A stretch of DNA of 64,000 bases from contig CAVWNY010000003.1 in assembly GCA_963756545.1 (NCBI GenBank), forward strand, positions 1 through 64,000. Direction: 5' to 3'. Positions 18,482 through 30,290 of the stretch are shown here, one piece after another. This DNA comes from DATFDN01 sp963756545 (GTDB lineage: Bacteria > Pseudomonadota > Alphaproteobacteria > Acetobacterales > Acetobacteraceae). Numbering within the stretch: position 1 is the first letter of the stretch; the number at the start of each line of letters is the position of its first letter. The notes under the pieces were generated by a model. It did not search any database and was not told the origin of the DNA. It worked only from the letters and a program-made list of their open reading frames with translations. Both the position numbers and the translations under genes were made by a program.

Positions 18482-20146
18482 CTAATCCGCCGCCTCCGCC
18501 AACACCCGTCCCGGCGCGCGCGACAATTCGGCGAACAGGACGCCGTGCGGGCCGAGCGGCCTCACCTCGCCCGGCTCGGCGCGGCAGAGCCCGCTTTCGG
18601 CCAGGACACGCATCCCGGGCCAGCGCGACGCATCTAGCGCCATCGCGGCCTCGGAAAGGTTGAAGATCGCCAGGAGGGTTTGGCGATCGTGGCGGCGGAT
18701 GAAGCCCACCAGCGGCGCGGGAAGGTCAAGCGGCTCCAGCGTGCCGCCCACCAGTGCGGGCTGATGTCGGCGCCAGGCCAGGAACTGGCGGAAGGCGTGC
18801 AGCAGCGCGTGCGGGTCCGCCTCCTGGCGGTCCACCGCGAGGGCGTGATGGGCCGCCGGAAGGGGCAGCCACGGCGCCTTCGCGCCGGCCGTGAACCCGG
18901 CATGCGGCGCCCCTTCCCGCCACGGGATTGGGGTGCGGCTGCCGTCGCGGCCGCGGAACTCCGGCCAGTAGGCGATCCCGAACGGGTCGCGCAGTTGATC
19001 GAGCGTCAGCTCCGCCTCGGTCAGCCCCAGCTCCTCGCCCTGGTAGAGGCACACGCTGCCGCGAAGCGAGAGCAGCAGCGCCATCAGCAGCCGCGCGAAG
19101 GCGGGATCGGGCGGCATCTCCTGGTCGCGGCGCGGGTTCCACCGACTGACCGCACGCTCGACGTCGTGGTTGCTGAAGGACCAGCAGACCCAGCCCGCGT
19201 CGCCCGTATCCGCCACGTCGCGCAGCAACCCTCGCACGGTCGGCCAGTCGAAGCCGCCGCGGAGCGGGCGCAGCGTGTAGGCCATGTGCAGCCGTTCCTC
19301 GGTGGCGGTGTAGGCGACGAGACGCTCGAACGCGCCGGGCTGGCTCGACACCTCGCCCAGCGCGACGGTTCCCGGATAGCGGTCCATGAGCCCACGGATA
19401 CGCGTCAGCAGCTCCATCGCTTGCGGATGCAGCATGTCGTGCTGATGGAGCTGCATCCCGAACAGCTTGGCTGGGATCTCCGCCTGAGCCGGCGCGGGCG
19501 GGTTGGAGCGCAGCGCCGGGTCGTGCAGCAGGAAGTCGATCGCGTCGAGCCGGAACCCGTCGACGCCGCGTTGCAGCCAGAACTCGCCGCAGGCGAGCAG
19601 CGCCTCCATCACCGCCGGGTTGTGCAGGTTCAGCGCTGGCTGATGGGAGAGGAAGTGGTGCAGATAATACTGCCGCCGTCGCGGCTCCCACGCCCAGGCC
19701 GCGCCGCCGAACACCGACAGCCAGTTGTTGGGCGGCGTGCCGTCCGGCGCCGGGTCGGCCCAGACGTACCAATCGGCGAGCAGGTTGTCCCGGCTGACCC
19801 GGCTTTCCAGGAACCACGGGTGACGCTCGGAGGTGTGGCTCCAGACCTGGTCGATCAGCACCTTGAGGCCCAGCGCGTGTGCCCGGTCGAGCAGCGCGTC
19901 GAAGTCGGCCAGCGTGCCGAAGAGCGGATCGACGGCCGTGAGGTCGGCCACGTCGTAACCGAAATCCTTCTGCGGCGAAGTGAAGAACGGGCAGAGCCAG
20001 ATGGCGTCCACGCCCAGGCTGACCACGTATTCGAGCTTGGCCTGCACCCCCGGCAGGTCGCCCACGCCGTCGTTATTGCTGTCGAAGAAGCTGCGCGGGT
20101 AGATCTGATAGATCACCGCGCCGCGCCACCATTCGTCGCGAGCCAT
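18482..20146 (-). CDS. Alpha-glucosidase, glycoside hydrolase family 13
   Basis: A 554-residue GH13 enzyme of the oligo-1,6-glucosidase/alpha-glucosidase type. It starts DEWWRGAVIYQIYPRSFFDS with the NNDGVGDLPG calcium-like loop. The catalytic nucleophile is in GFRLDAIDF near residue 200, the acid/base in ALGEVSS near 264 and the transition-state stabiliser in FSNHDVERAV near 327. No signal peptide, so cytoplasmic; it releases glucose from maltose-type oligosaccharides. The chosen ATG has a GGGAGAAAA site; an upstream TTG (20203) is open but unlikely. It stands alone, away from other sugar genes. Confidence 0.9.
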   Translation of the reverse strand: MARDEWWRGAVIYQIYPRSFFDSNNDGVGDLPGVQAKLEYVVSLGVDAIWLCPFFTSPQKDFGYDVADLTAVDPLFGTLADFDALLDRAHALGLKVLIDQVWSHTSERHPWFLESRVSRDNLLADWYVWADPAPDGTPPNNWLSVFGGAAWAWEPRRRQYYLHHFLSHQPALNLHNPAVMEALLACGEFWLQRGVDGFRLDAIDFLLHDPALRSNPPAPAQAEIPAKLFGMQLHQHDMLHPQAMELLTRIRGLMDRYPGTVALGEVSSQPGAFERLVAYTATEERLHMAYTLRPLRGGFDWPTVRGLLRDVADTGDAGWVCWSFSNHDVERAVSRWNPRRDQEMPPDPAFARLLMALLLSLRGSVCLYQGEELGLTEAELTLDQLRDPFGIAYWPEFRGRDGSRTPIPWREGAPHAGFTAGAKAPWLPLPAAHHALAVDRQEADPHALLHAFRQFLAWRRHQPALVGGTLEPLDLPAPLVGFIRRHDRQTLLAIFNLSEAAMALDASRWPGMRVLAESGLCRAEPGEVRPLGPHGVLFAELSRAPGRVLAEAAD

Positions 20147-20249
20147 AGCGATTTTCTCCCGGCGCAACCCTACCCGTTCCGCCTCTGTGGTCGGCAAGCG
20201 CAATGATGAGAGTCGAGGTCGCGGCGCGGCATTTTCTTTGTGGGCGATG

Positions 20250-20924
20250 CTATTCCGCCGCGGCGCGCAGGGCGGCGCCGGCCGCCAGCGGGCAGAGCGG
20301 CAGCGCGAGCGCCAGCAGCGCGGCCAGGAGCAGCAGATGCGGGCGGGGGCTGAGCCCGGCGGCGGCCTCGTCGGGCGCGGCAGCGCCGAAGATCAGCACC
20401 GGAACGGCGAGCGGCAGCACGAGCAGCGGCAGCAGCACCCCGCTGCGCCGCGCGCCCAGGACCACGGCCGCCCCGGTGGTGCCGAGGAGCGACAGCACCA
20501 TCGTTCCCGGCGCCAAGCCGGCCAGCAGCGCCGGCAACGCCGCATCGGGCAGGCGGAGCATGAGCGCGGCCGGCGCCGCCACGGCAAGTAGGGGCAACCC
20601 GGTCACCAGCCAGTGCGCCCCGGCCTTGGCGCCCGCGATCCCGGCAGGCGGCAGGCCGCTCAGCAGAAGCTGGTCGAGCGAGCCATCCTCGGCGTCGGCC
20701 CCGAATAGCCGATCGAGCGGCAGCAGCGCGGCTAGCAACGCGCAGACCCAAATGATGCCGGGGGCGATCCGGCTCAGCGTCTCGGGCGCCGGTCCGATCG
20801 CCAACGGGAACAGCGCGATAGCGAGCAGGAAGAACAGCACCGCCGCCAGCGTGTCGGCGCCGTGACGCACTGACAGGCGCACCTCGCGCGTCAGGACGGC
20901 GAGGGCGAGGCGGGTCATTCTCAA
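20250..20924 (-). CDS. ccmB: Haem exporter membrane subunit CcmB
   Basis: A 224-residue integral membrane protein with six hydrophobic segments. Typical CcmB features are LTREVRLSVRHGADTLAAVLFF at the N-terminus and RLFGADAEDGSLDQLLLSGLP after the second segment. With CcmA it forms the ABC component of cytochrome c maturation system I in the inner membrane. It overlaps ccmA by four bases. The rest of the ccm operon is not in this window. Confidence 0.93.
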   Translation of the reverse strand: MRMTRLALAVLTREVRLSVRHGADTLAAVLFFLLAIALFPLAIGPAPETLSRIAPGIIWVCALLAALLPLDRLFGADAEDGSLDQLLLSGLPPAGIAGAKAGAHWLVTGLPLLAVAAPAALMLRLPDAALPALLAGLAPGTMVLSLLGTTGAAVVLGARRSGVLLPLLVLPLAVPVLIFGAAAPDEAAAGLSPRPHLLLLAALLALALPLCPLAAGAALRAAAE

Positions 20925-21535
20925 CGGGTCACGCCACCTGCCGCGCCCAGCCGCAACTCCGCCGCGTCCGCCAGCGGCAGCGCCAGATGGGTCGCCGCGA
21001 CGACGATCCCGCCCCGGCCGCGATGGCGCGCGAGCAGCGCGCCGAAGCGCGAGACGGCGCCCGCGTCCAGCCCCAAGGTCGGCTCGTCCAGCAGCCAGAT
21101 CGGCGCCGCCGTGACGGCGAGCCGCGCGAGCGCCACGCGTCGCCGCTGGCCGGCCGAGAGCATCCGCGCCGGCAGATCGGCCAAATTCGCGATGCCAAGC
21201 GCGGCCAGACCGTCGGCGGTCCCGCCGCCCCCGGTCCGCGCGGCGAAACGCAAATTCTCAGCGACCGTCAGCCCCGGCTTCACCGCGTCCTGATGCCCGA
21301 CATAGGCGATGCGCGCGGCGTACGCGGCGAGGTCGGCGCGGATGTCCTGCCCGCGCCACGACACCCGCCCGGCCGCCGGGCGCACCAGCCCGGCCAATAC
21401 ACGCAACAGGGTGGACTTGCCCGAGCCGTTGGCGCCCGTCAGCAGCAGCGCGCCGCCCGCGTCCACCGTGAAGGACAGGTCGCGCAACACCAGCCGCTCG
21501 CCCCGGAACGCCGCCACGCTTTCGGCCTGTAGCAC
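20921..21535 (-). CDS. ccmA: Haem exporter ATP-binding subunit CcmA
   Basis: A 204-residue ABC ATPase, the usual CcmA length. Walker A is GANGSGKST (about residues 34-42), the signature is LSAGQRRRVAL and Walker B is WLLDEPTLGLD; AATHLAL gives the switch histidine. The Q-loop region VGHQDAVKPGLTVAENL is characteristic of CcmA. It powers release of haem to CcmE with CcmB, whose gene overlaps its end. Confidence 0.93.
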   Translation of the reverse strand: MLQAESVAAFRGERLVLRDLSFTVDAGGALLLTGANGSGKSTLLRVLAGLVRPAAGRVSWRGQDIRADLAAYAARIAYVGHQDAVKPGLTVAENLRFAARTGGGGTADGLAALGIANLADLPARMLSAGQRRRVALARLAVTAAPIWLLDEPTLGLDAGAVSRFGALLARHRGRGGIVVAATHLALPLADAAELRLGAAGGVTR

Positions 21536-21587
21536 GCCTTCTCGCTTGTGATGGCGGCCGGGCGGCCTGTGGACGACCTCCGGCCCA

Positions 21588-21629
21588 TGTGATCTAAGCC
21601 GGCATCCGGCCGGTGTGATTTAAGCCGGC
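21588..21629. promoter_or_regulatory. Direct repeat upstream of acnA
   Basis: TGTGAT(C/T)TAAGCCGGC occurs twice in the same orientation, at 21588-21603 and 21614-21629 (15 of 16 identical, 26 bp apart). It sits about 80-120 bp before the aconitase start in the divergent gap with ccmA. A repeated AT-bearing word at promoter distance suggests a regulator site; which regulator is not visible. Confidence 0.4.
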
Positions 21630-21705
21630 CGCCAGGACACGCACGCGCGGCGGTGGCACGTTATCGCCGGCAACAGGGGCGTCCTTCAACCAAGGACGGA
21701 CAGTC

Positions 21706-24400
<2,695 letters not shown>

Positions 24401-24401
24401 C

Positions 24402-24956
24402 GTGACGACGGAGCGGACGGCGGCGCCGCGGCGGATGACCCGCGAGGAGTGGCACCGGTGGTCGGAGGACCACGGCGCTCGATCCGAGCGGGTGCGCGGC
24501 GAGGTCGTGGCGATGTCGCCCGAGCGCTGGGTCCATGCGCGGATCAAGAGCAACATCTTCGTCGCGTTTCGCAACGCCTTGGCCGGGAACGCCGGCTGTG
24601 TCGCGTTGCCGGACGGAATGACGGTGGAGATCGATGACGACACGGACTACGAGCCGGATGCCGCCATCCATTGCGGGGCTAAGATTCCCGACGACAGCCT
24701 CGCGATCCCGATGCCGGTCGTCTTGGTCGAGGTCCTTTCCCCTTCGACCCGCCATATCGACACCCAGATCAAGCTCGGCGACTACTTCCGCCTTCCCTCC
24801 GTGCAGCATTATCTGCTGGTTCGGGCCGACCGGCGCGAGGTGATGCACTACAGCCGGGAGTCGGACGGCGCTCCGACACTCGCGGTTCTTACCTCGGGGA
24901 TCATCACTCTCGATCCGCCGGGCGTTGCGATCGGCTTCGACGATATCTACGGCTAA
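24402..24956 (+). CDS. Uma2-family putative endonuclease (DUF820)
   Basis: A 184-residue protein with the restriction-endonuclease-like core of the Uma2 family: RVRGEVVAMSPERWVHARI, then DYEPDAAI, then PVVLVEVLSPSTRHID and the lysine of TQIKLGDYFRLPSVQHYLLV. The D...E-V-L...K arrangement is the PD-(D/E)XK signature. These proteins are widespread and of uncertain role. GTG start one base after the aconitase stop, so probably co-transcribed. Confidence 0.8.
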   Translation: MTTERTAAPRRMTREEWHRWSEDHGARSERVRGEVVAMSPERWVHARIKSNIFVAFRNALAGNAGCVALPDGMTVEIDDDTDYEPDAAIHCGAKIPDDSLAIPMPVVLVEVLSPSTRHIDTQIKLGDYFRLPSVQHYLLVRADRREVMHYSRESDGAPTLAVLTSGIITLDPPGVAIGFDDIYG

Positions 24957-24973
24957 CCGCCGAGTCATCACCT

Positions 24974-25002
24974 CCACCCCTCCCGCGGAGCGGGAGAGGT
25001 GG
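24974..25002. terminator. Hairpin between convergent genes
   Basis: CCACCCCTCCCGC / GCGGGAGAGGTGG form a 13-bp stem with one mismatch and a three-base loop. It sits between the stop codons of the Uma2 gene (plus) and the NTF2-like gene (minus), a good place for a two-way terminator. No T-run follows. The arm is close to the hairpin at 32484-32507, so it may also be a repeat family member. Confidence 0.5.
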
Positions 25003-25035
25003 ACAAGTCCGCCTCGAGCCGGTCAGCGAGACCCC

Positions 25036-25386
25036 CTACTGATCCCACGCCTGCACGGTCAGATGCCGCGCGATTTGCCCTTCGCGCAACTCCAGGGTCA
25101 TCGCGGCGATGACGTTGCACCCGCCCGGGTACGCGCATTCCTCCACGAACGCCACGCGATCGGACCCGATCGCCTCGCGTCCCACCCTGTGCGTCATGGC
25201 GCGGCCGCACACATCCTCCCAGAAGGCGAGGATCGCCGCGCGCCCGTTCACGCGCAGCGGCGCGCCCGGCGGGTGATCGCGGTCCACGATCGTCATGTCC
25301 GCGTCCTCGGCATACAGCCTTCCGAGCGCCGCCGCGTCGGCACCCTCCATCGCCTGTTTCATCTGGACAAGATCGAATCCGCTCAT
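25036..25386 (-). CDS. NTF2-like/SnoaL-domain protein
   Basis: A 116-residue cone-fold protein: helical MSGFDLVQMKQAMEGADAAALGRLYAEDADMTIVD, then GRAAILAFWEDVCG and the strands ending in LTVQAWDQ. It resembles ketosteroid isomerase/SnoaL relatives, small enzymes or binding proteins. Its ATG overlaps the stop of the methyltransferase gene by four bases (ATGA), so the two are one operon and may act on the same small molecule; that link is inference. Confidence 0.8.
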   Translation of the reverse strand: MSGFDLVQMKQAMEGADAAALGRLYAEDADMTIVDRDHPPGAPLRVNGRAAILAFWEDVCGRAMTHRVGREAIGSDRVAFVEECAYPGGCNVIAAMTLELREGQIARHLTVQAWDQ

Positions 25387-26450
25387 GGCCGTGCCTCCAG
25401 AACCATGTTGAAGGGCGTCGCGACGGCCTCCCGGAACCGGGAGAAGCCGGCGCCTCTCACCACCGCGCGCAGCCGCGCCTGCCCGGCCTGCGCGCCCAGA
25501 GCCAGCCCGACCTCCTGGGAGAGCGAGGCCGGGGTGCAGATCATCGTCGAGGCCGCGTAGTAGATCCGACCGACCGGGTTGAGATTGTCGCTCAGCCGGT
25601 CGCCGGCCATCGGCTCGACCATCATCCATGTCCCGTCCGACGCCAGCGTCTCGCGCACATGGGCCGCCGCGCCGGCCGGATCGCCCATGTCGTGCAGGCA
25701 ATCGAAAAACGCCACCAGATCGTATCCCCGACCGGGGTAGTGCTTCGCGGCCGCGATCTCGAAGGTCACGCGATCCGCGACACCGGCCACTGCCGCCGCC
25801 CCGCGCGCCGCCTCGATCGAGGGCGCGTGGTAGTCGAACCCGATGAAACGGGAATTCGGGAAGGCCCGAGCCATCAGGATGGTGGACACGCCATGCCCGC
25901 ACCCCACATCGGCGACCGTCCCGCCGCGTTCGAGCTTGGTCATCACGCCGTCGAGCGCCGGCAGCCATTCCTGCATCAGATGATGGCGGTAGCTGGTGCG
26001 GAAGAATCGCTCGGTCCCGCAGAACAGGCATTTGTGCTGCTCGTGCCAGCCCACGCCCTTGCCGGTGCGGAAGGCCTCGATCACTCGGTCCTCGCCACGA
26101 ATGCCGGCGGCTGCGACATCGAAGAACCCGGCCAGGAACACGGGGCTTTCCTCGTCGGCGAACACCATCGCCTGCTCGGGCGACAGGCGATACTGGTCGC
26201 GCTCCTCGTCGTATTCGATGTAACCTGATGCCGCCTGCGCGGCGAGCCACTCGCGGACCATCCGCTCGCTCGTCCCGGTCCGCGCCGCCAGGTCGGCGGA
26301 GGTCATCTTGCCGCCACTTGCCAGGGCCTTGTAGAGCCCGAGCTTGTCGCCCACCAGCACCAGCGAGGCGGTCATCGCCGCTCCCATGTCGCCGAGCATG
26401 CGCCCGACGAACGCATTCAGCCTGACGTCATCGACCGCGAGTTGGTCCAT
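25383..26450 (-). CDS. Class I SAM-dependent methyltransferase with winged-helix N-terminus
   Basis: A 355-residue protein. Residues 1-110 form a dimerisation/winged-helix part (LAARTGTSERMVREWLAAQAASGY). The Rossmann methyltransferase domain follows, with the SAM motif VADVGCGHGVS near residue 180, FIGFDYHAPS as motif II and FFDCLHDMGDP as motif IV. The layout matches O- or C-methyltransferases of the phytoene/UbiE-adjacent type often found in natural-product and bacterial stress loci. It heads the pair with the NTF2-like gene. Substrate unknown. Confidence 0.83.
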   Translation of the reverse strand: MDQLAVDDVRLNAFVGRMLGDMGAAMTASLVLVGDKLGLYKALASGGKMTSADLAARTGTSERMVREWLAAQAASGYIEYDEERDQYRLSPEQAMVFADEESPVFLAGFFDVAAAGIRGEDRVIEAFRTGKGVGWHEQHKCLFCGTERFFRTSYRHHLMQEWLPALDGVMTKLERGGTVADVGCGHGVSTILMARAFPNSRFIGFDYHAPSIEAARGAAAVAGVADRVTFEIAAAKHYPGRGYDLVAFFDCLHDMGDPAGAAAHVRETLASDGTWMMVEPMAGDRLSDNLNPVGRIYYAASTMICTPASLSQEVGLALGAQAGQARLRAVVRGAGFSRFREAVATPFNMVLEARP

Positions 26451-26572
26451 GGTCCTTCTCCCGATCCGTCCATCGGATCACAAGGACCACGTTACGGCTC
26501 CGTCTTTCGGCTCCGCATCGCTCCGGCGAGCCATCCGGTGCATGGCGCGAGCGAGCCATATGCCTCCGCCGG

Positions 26573-28118
26573 TCATTCCCGCGCGTGCTGTCCCGCGAAG
26601 GCAGCCGCCGCGGCGCGGGTCGGCAAATCCAGTTTCATCAGCATGTTGGCGACATGGCGCTTCACCGTGTGCTCGCTGAGCGCCAAGGACGCCGCGATCT
26701 CGGGATTGGTGAGCCCCTGCGCCACCAGCGCCAGAATCTCCTGCTCGCGCGGGCTGAGCACGCCAAGCGCGGAGGCCGCGATCGGTCGCACCGACACCGC
26801 CTCGCGATCCGAGGCCGCGAGCAAACGGATGCGCTCGGCCATGCCCTCCAGCGCGCACTCGCCGCGCTCGGCGAAGGCCAGCCGGGCGCCGATCACCAGA
26901 ATCTCGCACCGTCCCCGACACCAGTACCTCGTTCGGCCGCGCGACGGCGGCGATGCGCCGGGCGATGGCGAGCGCCATCCCGCCCACGGCCTCGCCGTGG
27001 CTCTCCACCTCGCCCGTATGGACGCCGGCACGCACCGCCCAGCCAAGCGGCCCGCAGGCATCGCGCGTCGCCAGCGCGCAGCGGACCGCCCGGCTTGGCC
27101 CGTCGAACATCGCGACCGTGCCCGCCCGCCCCTGCTCCAGCTCGCGGCCGCCGAAGCGGGCGATCCGCTCGGCCGCGATCGCGCGGAACTGGCGCAGCCC
27201 CGCCACCCAGCTTCGGTCCCCCAACTCGACCCCCAGGCGCGGCGCCTCGGCGATGTCGATCGCGAGCACCGTGGCGAGCGCTCGGTGATCGAGCGGTACC
27301 GGACGCACGCCGGTCAGGAAGGCCTCGATTTCATCGACAATGGAGTCGGTCTCGCCCACCCACAGCGGATGATCGCTTCCCTCCACCTCGACATACCGCG
27401 CACCCGCGATATGCGCGGCCAGGTAGCGCCCCGCGGCGAGGGGCACCCGAGAATCGTTCTTGCGGTGGATTACCAGCGTCGGCACGCGCACGCTCGGCAG
27501 CACCGCGCGGACGTCGATCTCGCTGTTCATGCGCGCGAGCTGCATCGCCGCCGCCGGCGTCGCGCCCAGCCGCTCGAACCGCGCCCACCATTCGGCAAAC
27601 CGGGCATTGGTCAGCATTCCCGGCGCGAAGGCGCGAAGGCTCGCCCCGGTTCCCCATTCCCGATCGGCCGAGGCGATGAACGCGTCCACCTGTGCCTGCG
27701 TCTGCACCCAAGTCAGGAATTGGGCATACGCGCCGTAAAGAACTAGCGCCCGTGTCCGCGCCGGGTAGGTCGCGGCGAACAGCATCGACATCGGCCCGCC
27801 TTCGGATGCCCCGATCAGCACCGCGCGCCGCGACCCCGCTGCGTCCATGACCGCGCGCACGTCGTCCATGCGTGTCTCCAGCGGCGGCATCTCGGCGACC
27901 CGGTCGGACAGCCCCGAACCCCGCTTGTCGAACAGGATAAGCCGCCCGAAGCCTGCGAGGCGATTGAGCAGATGAGCAAGCCCCGGCTCCTCCCACTGCA
28001 CCTCCAGATTGGAGATGAAGCCCTGCACGAACACAATGTCGATCGGCCCGTTCCCGAGCACCTGATAGGCGATGTGGATGTCGCCGCTCTTCGCATAACG
28101 TGTCTCGGCCCCGCGCAT
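26573..28118 (-). CDS. Alpha/beta hydrolase - cyclase-like - LuxR three-domain protein, frameshifted here
   Basis: About 514 residues once one base is removed from the AA at 26900-26901. Residues 1-270 are an alpha/beta hydrolase: oxyanion region VQGFISN, nucleophile GASEGG near residue 103, acid in HRKND and the final histidine in GSDHPLW. Residues 275-430 resemble a class III adenylate cyclase (LAIDIAEA, VRAGVHTGEVE, PNEVLVSGTVRD). However the usual K-TTGDG metal/purine segment reads ELEQGRAGTVAMF, so the second metal aspartate and the purine lysine are gone. The last 65 residues are a LuxR helix-turn-helix (LSPREQEILALVAQGLTNPEIA). Probably a transcription regulator sensing a small molecule through the hydrolase fold. 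Confidence 0.75.
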
Positions 28119-28172
28119 GGCCAGCCTCGATCGGTTGCGGGCGCGACGATACTGCCGAGCCGGGGCGCCTCG

Positions 28173-28950
28173 CTAGGCCGCGTGGACAAACCTGATCCAT
28201 AGACGGATGCAGCCAAGCAGCGCGAAGCCGAGAAAGCTCGCTGCGGTGTGATCGTAGCGTGTGGCGACGCGACGACAGTTTTTGAGGCGGTTGATGAAGC
28301 ACTCGATGCGGGCGCGCAGGGCATAGAGGCGCTTGCTGACGCTGTGCTGCACCTTCCGGCTGCGCTTGGCCGGTATCTCCGGTTCGGCGCCCCGGTCGCG
28401 GGCATCCTGTCGCAGGCGGTTGCTGTCATAGCGGCGGTCACCGAGCAGCACGCCGGGATCGCTGTCCCGCCCGGCCATGAGATCGTCGTAGGCGGTCGGG
28501 TCATGCGCCTCGCCGGGCGTCAGCACGATGCTGATTGGCAGGCCATCGGCGTTGGCGCGCAGGTGGAGCTTGGTCGAGAAGCCGCCGCGCGAACGGCCGA
28601 GAGCCTGTCCCTGAGTCACCCCTTGCTCCGGCCGCGCAGTGGTGCGCCCGGATAATGGTGCTGTCGATCATCTGCAGCAGGTCGGTTTCCCCGCCGCTGT
28701 CGGCGAGCGCCTGCAGCAGCACGTCCTACACGCCGGAGCTTGTCCAGCGACGGAACTGCCGATGCACCGAGTTCCGGTTGCCAAGTTCTTCAGGAAGATC
28801 CCGCCATGGGGCGCCGGTCCGAGCAATCCAGAAGATGCCGTCCAGCGTGCGGCGATGGTCCCTTGCCGGACGGCCACCCTCGGTCGACTGCTCCGTCAGG
28901 AATGGGGCAGAGATCGCCCACTCCGCATCCGTCAAACGATCCCGAACCAA
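28173..28950 (-). pseudogene. IS5-family DDE transposase, broken
   Basis: The N-terminal part reads DRLTDAEWAISAPFL, GRPARDHRRTLDGIFWI, TGAPWRDLPEELG and then stops at a TAG (about 28729) in SSGV*DVLLQALADSG, where relatives have tryptophan. The catalytic aspartate segment MIDSTIIRAHHCAAG follows. A frameshift near 28616 then precedes GRSRGGFSTKLHLRAN, LLGDRRYDSNRLR and the glutamate helix RARIECFINRLKNCRRVATRYD. TTG start with a GGAGG site. One nonsense codon plus one frameshift make it inactive as read. Some IS5 relatives use programmed frameshifting, but not a stop in this place. Confidence 0.8.
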
Positions 28951-29069
28951 GTCTGACCTCCTTCCCGGAAATCAGACTCGAATCACGTCAGACTGCGCCG
29001 GGGAAGCCCCCTGCCGCGCTCCGCTCACCTGGCCTAGGCTGCATCGGGTTCGCAAGGTTGAGGTGGTGC

Positions 29070-30290
29070 GTGACAGCCCTGTTTCGAGACGAATTGCACG
29101 AGGCTTTCGGCACTTGGCCTCTCGGCTACATCCCATATGGCGGTGCGGACTTCGGTGAGGTCAGGGCCGTGGCGGAGACCATCGCCGATGGTGATGACGA
29201 CCGCTACTATGGAGCCTGGATCGCGGCAGCAGCGCGGCTGCAGGTCGGGGCCGACGCGGCGCTGGCAAAGGGGCACGTCAGCAGCGCCCGCGAGCTCTAT
29301 TTGCGCGCCAGTGCCTTCTATGGAGCCTCTTGCCACCTGCTCTATGGCGCGCCCGTCGATCCACGCCTGCTCGCTGCTTTCCGCAAGCAAATCGCCACCT
29401 TCGATCAGGGACTCGCCCTCGGACCTCACCCGGTCCAGCCACATCGGATCCCCTTCGGGGACCTTGCCCTACCGGCCTACTTCATCCCGGCAGCAGGGCA
29501 TGAGACCGAGGTCAGGCCGCTGATCATCTTCACCAACGGCTACGACGGGACCGTCACTGATATGTACTTCGCTTCCGCCGTCGCGGCATCGCGGCGAGGC
29601 TACCACAGCCTGCTGTTCGATGGGCCGGGCCAGGGCTCGATGCTCTACGAGCACCAGGTGCCGTTGCGGCCGGACTGGGAGACGGTCGTGAGCGCCGTAG
29701 TGGACTTCGCCCTCGTGCAGCCACTCGTCGATCCGCAACGGATCGCGCTGAGCGGCTGGAGCCTCGGCGGCTACCTAGCGCCGCGTGCCGCCTCAGGCGA
29801 GCACCGCATCACGGCCCTCATCGCCGATCCCGGAACCTGGAGCATCGCGGACGGATTCCGCGCGGCCATTCTTCGCATGTTCGACCTACCGCCCGAGGCT
29901 GTGCGGGATCTCGGTACCCTGGACCAAGCAATCATCGACCGAGCGGATGCCGCCATCCGGAAAAATCGCGAGTTGAACTGGAAGGTCGTCCAACGTGGCT
30001 TCTGGGTGCACGGCGTGGACAATCTTCGCGACTACCTGGTTTCGGCCGAGCTCTTCACTATGGAAGACTATGCTGAGCTTATCCGGTGCCCGACCTTGAT
30101 CACTCAGGCGGAGAACGACGCTCTCGCGGCCGGAGCCGGTGCCTTCCTCAATGCGCTGCGCTGCCCGAAGACGCTGCTGCACTTCACCGCTGAGGAAGGC
30201 GCGGACGGCCATTGCGAAATGAAGAACCGGTCCCTCCTCAACCGGCGCGCTCTGGACTGGCTTGATGAGCAGTTCGCAGAGATCCGATGA
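29070..30290 (+). CDS. Alpha/beta hydrolase (FrsA / dihydropseudooxynicotine-hydrolase-like)
   Basis: A 406-residue hydrolase. The first 130 residues are helical (TWPLGYIPYGGADFGEVRAV...). The catalytic domain then shows IIFTNGYDG as oxyanion strand, the nucleophile in ALSGWSLGGYLAPRAA near residue 230, the acid in TQAENDALAAGAG and the histidine in EEGADGHCEMKNR. This two-part layout matches C-C bond or ester hydrolases such as 2,6-dihydroxypseudooxynicotine hydrolase. GTG start after a GGTTGAGGTGG run; the longer frame upstream runs through the IS end. It is visibly less GC-rich than its surroundings and lies between IS-type inverted repeats, suggesting import. Confidence 0.82.
   Translation: MTALFRDELHEAFGTWPLGYIPYGGADFGEVRAVAETIADGDDDRYYGAWIAAAARLQVGADAALAKGHVSSARELYLRASAFYGASCHLLYGAPVDPRLLAAFRKQIATFDQGLALGPHPVQPHRIPFGDLALPAYFIPAAGHETEVRPLIIFTNGYDGTVTDMYFASAVAASRRGYHSLLFDGPGQGSMLYEHQVPLRPDWETVVSAVVDFALVQPLVDPQRIALSGWSLGGYLAPRAASGEHRITALIADPGTWSIADGFRAAILRMFDLPPEAVRDLGTLDQAIIDRADAAIRKNRELNWKVVQRGFWVHGVDNLRDYLVSAELFTMEDYAELIRCPTLITQAENDALAAGAGAFLNALRCPKTLLHFTAEEGADGHCEMKNRSLLNRRALDWLDEQFAEIR

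Noticed and set aside
29023..29037. GCTCACCTGGCCTAG as the true right end of the IS
   Set aside because: It matches the left end at only about 12 of 19 positions, against 18 of 19 for the repeat at 30380-30398. Kept as an alternative, not as the preferred end.
28740..29069. N-terminal extension of the alpha/beta hydrolase frame
   Set aside because: It reads antisense through the IS5 transposase; homology-like sequence begins only after the GTG at 29070.
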